Assembly (NCBI GenBank): GCA_020445255.1
Contig: JAGRGY010000042.1
Location: forward strand, 1-44,735
Length of the DNA: 44,735 nucleotides
Direction of reading: 5' to 3'
DNA from: Gammaproteobacteria bacterium
GTDB lineage: Bacteria; Pseudomonadota; Gammaproteobacteria; Chromatiales; Chromatiaceae
The position numbers and the translations under genes are program-made. This document shows positions 42,075 to 44,735 of the stretch, piece by piece. Position 1 is the stretch's first letter. Each line of letters starts with the position of its first letter. The notes below the pieces were generated by a model. It saw only the letters and a program-made list of their open reading frames with translations. It searched no databases and had not been told where the DNA came from.

Positions 42075-42529
42075 CAGGGTTTGGCGGCCTCGCTGGCGAA
42101 CTTTTGCAGGGCGCCTTGCATCTTCTGCACCACGGGCGCCCTGTCCGTGATGGCGTGCCGCGCGACGACCCAGGCGGGATCGTTCCAGCCCACCTGGACC
42201 TTGCCGTCGGCGTCTTCCCAGACAAGATACTTCAGCGGCAGATCGATGCCCACCGTCCGCCGGCTCTGCATCAGCAGGGTGCCGGCCTCGGGCTTGCCGA
42301 AGATCAACAGCTCGGTCGGGGCCAGCGCCAGGTCGACGCTGCGTGCGCCGCCCGCGTGGTCGACGCGCGCGAAGATCCTGAACCCGGCCTGGGTCAAAGC
42401 GGTCTCAAGCCGATCCACGGTCTCGCCGACCGGGTGGGCGCTCTGGGTCGTCAACATCCCGTCGGCGGCGTGTACCGACAGACCCGCGGACAGCATTGCC
42501 GCGGTCGCAAACAGCAACATGTTTCTCAT
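42074..42529 (-). CDS. DUF302 domain protein, exported (151 aa)
   Basis: A signal peptide (1-21, MLLFATAAMLSAGLSVHA) precedes one DUF302 domain. TVDRLETALTQAGFRIFARVDH opens it, then FGKPEAGTLLMQSRRTVGID and LPLKYLVWEDADG, the family core. Such proteins are common in sulfur- and metal-oxidising proteobacteria; the function is not known. A very strong ribosome-binding site (GGAGGAGGAT) lies upstream. It is translationally coupled to glnE. Confidence 0.88.
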   Translation of the reverse strand: MRNMLLFATAAMLSAGLSVHAADGMLTTQSAHPVGETVDRLETALTQAGFRIFARVDHAGGARSVDLALAPTELLIFGKPEAGTLLMQSRRTVGIDLPLKYLVWEDADGKVQVGWNDPAWVVARHAITDRAPVVQKMQGALQKFASEAAKP

Positions 42530-42611
42530 CGTAATCCTCCTCCAATCAATCGTTTAGGCCGGGGCACGCCGACTGCGCGCCGACCCGCCCTGGGCTAAAG
42601 ACCCTGCGAGT

Positions 42612-44057
42612 ATGGCCGTTATTGCTCGCATGCAAAAAACCGATAAGCCGGAATCCGTCGAACGCCAGCGCCTGCGCCTGCTGTTCAAGCAGTCGCACAC
42701 AGCGTCGCTGATGTCGGCGGTAGGTGCAGTGGCCTGCACGGTCATTTTTTACGCCGGCACACAACATGCCGCGACGTTCTATTGGCTGGCGGCGGTGTGG
42801 GCGGCCGTTGCCCTGCGGTTCCAGGTCTATCGCCGCTTCTTCAACACCGAGCCCGGCCGCGATTCCGTGCGTACCTGGTTGTTGCGCAACAGCTGGTCGA
42901 CCGTGCTCGTCGGACTCGCATGGGGCTCGGTGCCGCTGCTCCCCGATCACGACGTGTCGACCTACACCCACCAGCTGCAGTCGATCATCCCGGGCTTCAT
43001 CCTGATGGCCGCGATCACGTCCTACGGCGTGTATTTCTCACAGTACCTGGCGCTGTGGGCCAGCACCGGGATCGCGACCGTCTCGACAACCCTGTACACC
43101 CACGGACTCGACGCGGCCGGCGAGGCCTTGCTGATGGCGCTGTTCCTCCCCGTCCTGCTGGTGACCGCCAAACGCTATGGGGCCTCGCTGTCGACCAGCC
43201 TGGAGGCGAAGCATCGTTCGGAACAGCTGGTCGCGCAGATGACCGAAACCAACAACGAGCTGCAGCATCACAACGCCCTGCTCGCACACCAGCGCGACCA
43301 GATCGAACAGGAAGAGCGCCTTGCCCACCACGTATTTCACCAGCTGACACTCGGCGGCGATCACCGGCTGCCGGGTGTGCATACCTGGAACCAGGCCATG
43401 GGCAGCCTGTCCGGCGACCTGACCCAGACCGCGCGCGGGCCCGAAGGCCAGACCTATATCTTCCTCGGTGACTTCACCGGGCACGGCCTGCCGGCGGCGC
43501 TGGGCGCCCTGCCGGCCTCGTCGGTGTTCCTGGCGATGGTGGCGAAGGGCCTGCCGGTCGACATGATCGCCACCGAACTTAACCGGAAACTGTTTCACCT
43601 GCTGCCGGTCGGGTACTTCTGCTGCGCGGTGCTGATCGAGTTGTCGGCCGACCGCAGCCGGGCCAGCATCTGGAACGGCGGGCTGCCGCCACTGCTGCTG
43701 CGACGCAGCGGCGCTGCGGGCTACGAAAAGATCCCGTCTCAGAGTGTGCCGCTGGGCGTGCTCGACGCCGACGAGTTCGCGACCGAGGCGCATTCCCGCG
43801 ATCTTCGTCCCGGCGACGTGCTGTATGCCTACACCGACGGCCTGACCGAGGCCGAGAACGTCGACGGTGAGATGTGGGGCTTCGACCGCCTCGAACAGCT
43901 GCTGCTGCGCGACGACATCGGTTCACCGAAACTGCCGACGCTGATCGACGCCGTGCTCGAACACGTCAACCTGGCGCCGGCTTCCGACGACATCTCGGTG
44001 GTCGAACTCGAGGCGGTACCCGCCGCAGTCGACGACGCGGCCGACGCCGCGGCGTGA
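42612..44057 (+). CDS. Membrane-bound PP2C/SpoIIE-type serine phosphatase (481 aa)
   Basis: About six transmembrane segments (roughly 30-49, 55-72, 95-111, 123-142, 145-165, 170-187) are followed by a coiled-coil linker (195-245) and a SpoIIE/RsbU-like phosphatase domain. Metal-binding aspartates are in GSLSGDLTQ (D269) and GDFTGHGLPAA (D287). YAYTDGLTEAEN and SDDISVVELE are the late motifs. It probably dephosphorylates an anti-anti-sigma factor in a membrane-sensed signalling pathway; no partner gene is adjacent. An ATG six codons downstream (42630) is an alternative start. A strong terminator follows. Confidence 0.87.
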   Translation: MAVIARMQKTDKPESVERQRLRLLFKQSHTASLMSAVGAVACTVIFYAGTQHAATFYWLAAVWAAVALRFQVYRRFFNTEPGRDSVRTWLLRNSWSTVLVGLAWGSVPLLPDHDVSTYTHQLQSIIPGFILMAAITSYGVYFSQYLALWASTGIATVSTTLYTHGLDAAGEALLMALFLPVLLVTAKRYGASLSTSLEAKHRSEQLVAQMTETNNELQHHNALLAHQRDQIEQEERLAHHVFHQLTLGGDHRLPGVHTWNQAMGSLSGDLTQTARGPEGQTYIFLGDFTGHGLPAALGALPASSVFLAMVAKGLPVDMIATELNRKLFHLLPVGYFCCAVLIELSADRSRASIWNGGLPPLLLRRSGAAGYEKIPSQSVPLGVLDADEFATEAHSRDLRPGDVLYAYTDGLTEAENVDGEMWGFDRLEQLLLRDDIGSPKLPTLIDAVLEHVNLAPASDDISVVELEAVPAAVDDAADAAA

Positions 44058-44141
44058 CGACGGCCTGACGGACCAGGATCGGGGTTCGAGGGCCCAGACG
44101 CAGGCGCGTTCAGTCCGGTTGATTGCCCAGCGAGCGGACAA

Positions 44142-44180
44142 AGAAAACCCCGCTCCGGAGCGACCCGGGCGGGGTTTTCT
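44142..44180. terminator. Bidirectional intrinsic terminator
   Basis: A 12-bp stem (AGAAAACCCCGC / GCGGGGTTTTCT) with a 15-base loop lies between the convergent phosphatase and groL genes. T-rich bases follow the GC part on both strands, so it should stop transcription from either side. Confidence 0.85.
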
Positions 44181-44254
44181 CGTATCGGCACCTACCCGGG
44201 ACGTTGCCGGGGAGCCTACTCCTCGAACGTCGGGCCTGGGCCCTGGGATGATCG

Positions 44255-44735
44255 TTACATCATCCCACCCATGCCGCCCATGTCGCCCATGCCGCCGGCC
44301 GGCATCGGGGCCTCTTCCTTCGGCTCCTCGGCCACCATGCACTCGGTCGTGATCATCAGACCGGCGACCGATGCCGCATTCTGCAGCGCCGAGCGCGCGA
44401 CCTTGGTCGGGTCCAGGATGCCCATCTCGACCATGTCGCCATACACGCCGTTGGCCGCGTTATAGCCGAAGTTGCCCGCGCCCTCGAGGACCTTGTTCAA
44501 CACCACCGACTGCTCGTCGCCGGCGTTGGCCACGATCTGGCGCAGCGGCTCTTCCATCGCGCGGCGTGCGATGCTGATGCCGACGTCCTGGTCGTGGTTG
44601 TCGCCGCTCAGTTCAGTCATCGTGGCCTGGGCGCGTACCAGCGCGACACCGCCACCGGGGACGATGCCTTCCTCGACCGCGGCACGGGTCGCGTGCAATG
44701 CATCCTCGACACGCGCCTTCTTCTCCTTCATCTCG
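44255..44735 (-). CDS. groL: Chaperonin GroEL, C-terminal part
   Basis: The last ~160 codons of the 60-kDa chaperonin; the gene runs off the right edge. The translation includes [42 protein letters not shown] and [20 protein letters not shown], and ends in the GGM-repeat tail ([13 protein letters not shown]) typical of group I chaperonins. All are canonical. Confidence 0.97.
   Translation of the reverse strand, partial: EMKEKKARVEDALHATRAAVEEGIVPGGGVALVRAQATMTELSGDNHDQDVGISIARRAMEEPLRQIVANAGDEQSVVLNKVLEGAGNFGYNAANGVYGDMVEMGILDPTKVARSALQNAASVAGLMITTECMVAEEPKEEAPMPAGGMGDMGGMGGMM

Noticed and set aside
39333..42557. 1074-codon open frame on the plus strand opposite glnE
   Set aside because: It is the antisense shadow of glnE, rich in H, R, Q and D without any domain; the minus-strand glnE is unmistakable.
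1..44735. CRISPR arrays and tRNA genes
   Set aside because: No regularly spaced repeats and no cloverleaf-like sequence with CCA or T-arm consensus was noticed on reading; a dedicated scan was not possible.

Overview
The window reads as GC-rich gammaproteobacterial chromosome. It holds a large accessory cluster for cell-surface (lipopolysaccharide or lipooligosaccharide) sugars between conserved housekeeping genes. The GroEL tail ending in a GGMGGMM-type repeat, the thiC TPP riboswitch, waaA, msbA, glnE-ilvE and a CHCC zinc-finger protein fit a gammaproteobacterium. A Chromatiales-like (sulfur-oxidiser type) relative is my best guess, but this is inference from gene content only.

Layout. 1-850: 5' part of thiC (minus strand) with its TPP riboswitch. 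1025-3419: plus-strand genes for a Prx6-type peroxiredoxin, a PCMT-like methyltransferase, a rhodanese and a hemerythrin-like protein. 3475-4878: an exported tandem-repeat protein with a C-terminal peptidoglycan-binding domain. 5087-6343: waaA (Kdo transferase). 6792-12907: a plus-strand sugar operon (NeuD-type acyltransferase, DegT aminotransferase, LpxL-type acyltransferase, GT25, CatB-type acetyltransferase, sulfotransferase, GT2). 12866-20707: a convergent minus-strand operon starting with rfbF-rfbG, a CDP-4-keto-6-deoxyhexose route. It continues with an epimerase, a TylC3-type sugar C-methyltransferase, an acetyltransferase, an SDR reductase, a CmcI-type methyltransferase, a GT2 and a GT10. 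20708-29211: a visibly more AT-rich island with two further sulfotransferase-like genes, a methyltransferase, two tandem paralogous DegT aminotransferases, a WbqC protein and a GT. It contains gene-poor stretches with degraded coding remnants. 29212-31976: GT25, a GT8-like enzyme and a second GT10. 31993-39075: minus-strand msbA, rmlA, rmlB, GT4, ELM1-like, CHCC zinc finger and ilvE. 39225-42529: glnE and a DUF302 protein. 42612-44057: a membrane-bound PP2C/SpoIIE-type phosphatase. 44255-44735: the 3' end of groL.

How the genes fit together. Two nucleotide-sugar entry routes are present. One is CDP-glucose (rfbF, rfbG), apparently leading to a 3-C-methyl branched 6-deoxyhexose. The other is dTDP-glucose (rmlA, rmlB), which with the DegT/NeuD pair could give an N-acylated 4-amino-4,6-dideoxyhexose. 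At least eight glycosyltransferases, several acetyl- and methyltransferases, three sulfotransferase-like proteins and an LpxL-type acyltransferase would assemble and decorate the glycan. No wzx flippase, wzy polymerase, wzm/wzt transporter or ligase is seen; the only exporter is MsbA. A lipooligosaccharide or decorated core is therefore as plausible as an O-antigen, unless the missing genes lie elsewhere.

Many genes overlap by ATGA, GTGA or TGATG, indicating translationally coupled operons. No tRNA, rRNA, CRISPR array or intact insertion sequence was recognised.
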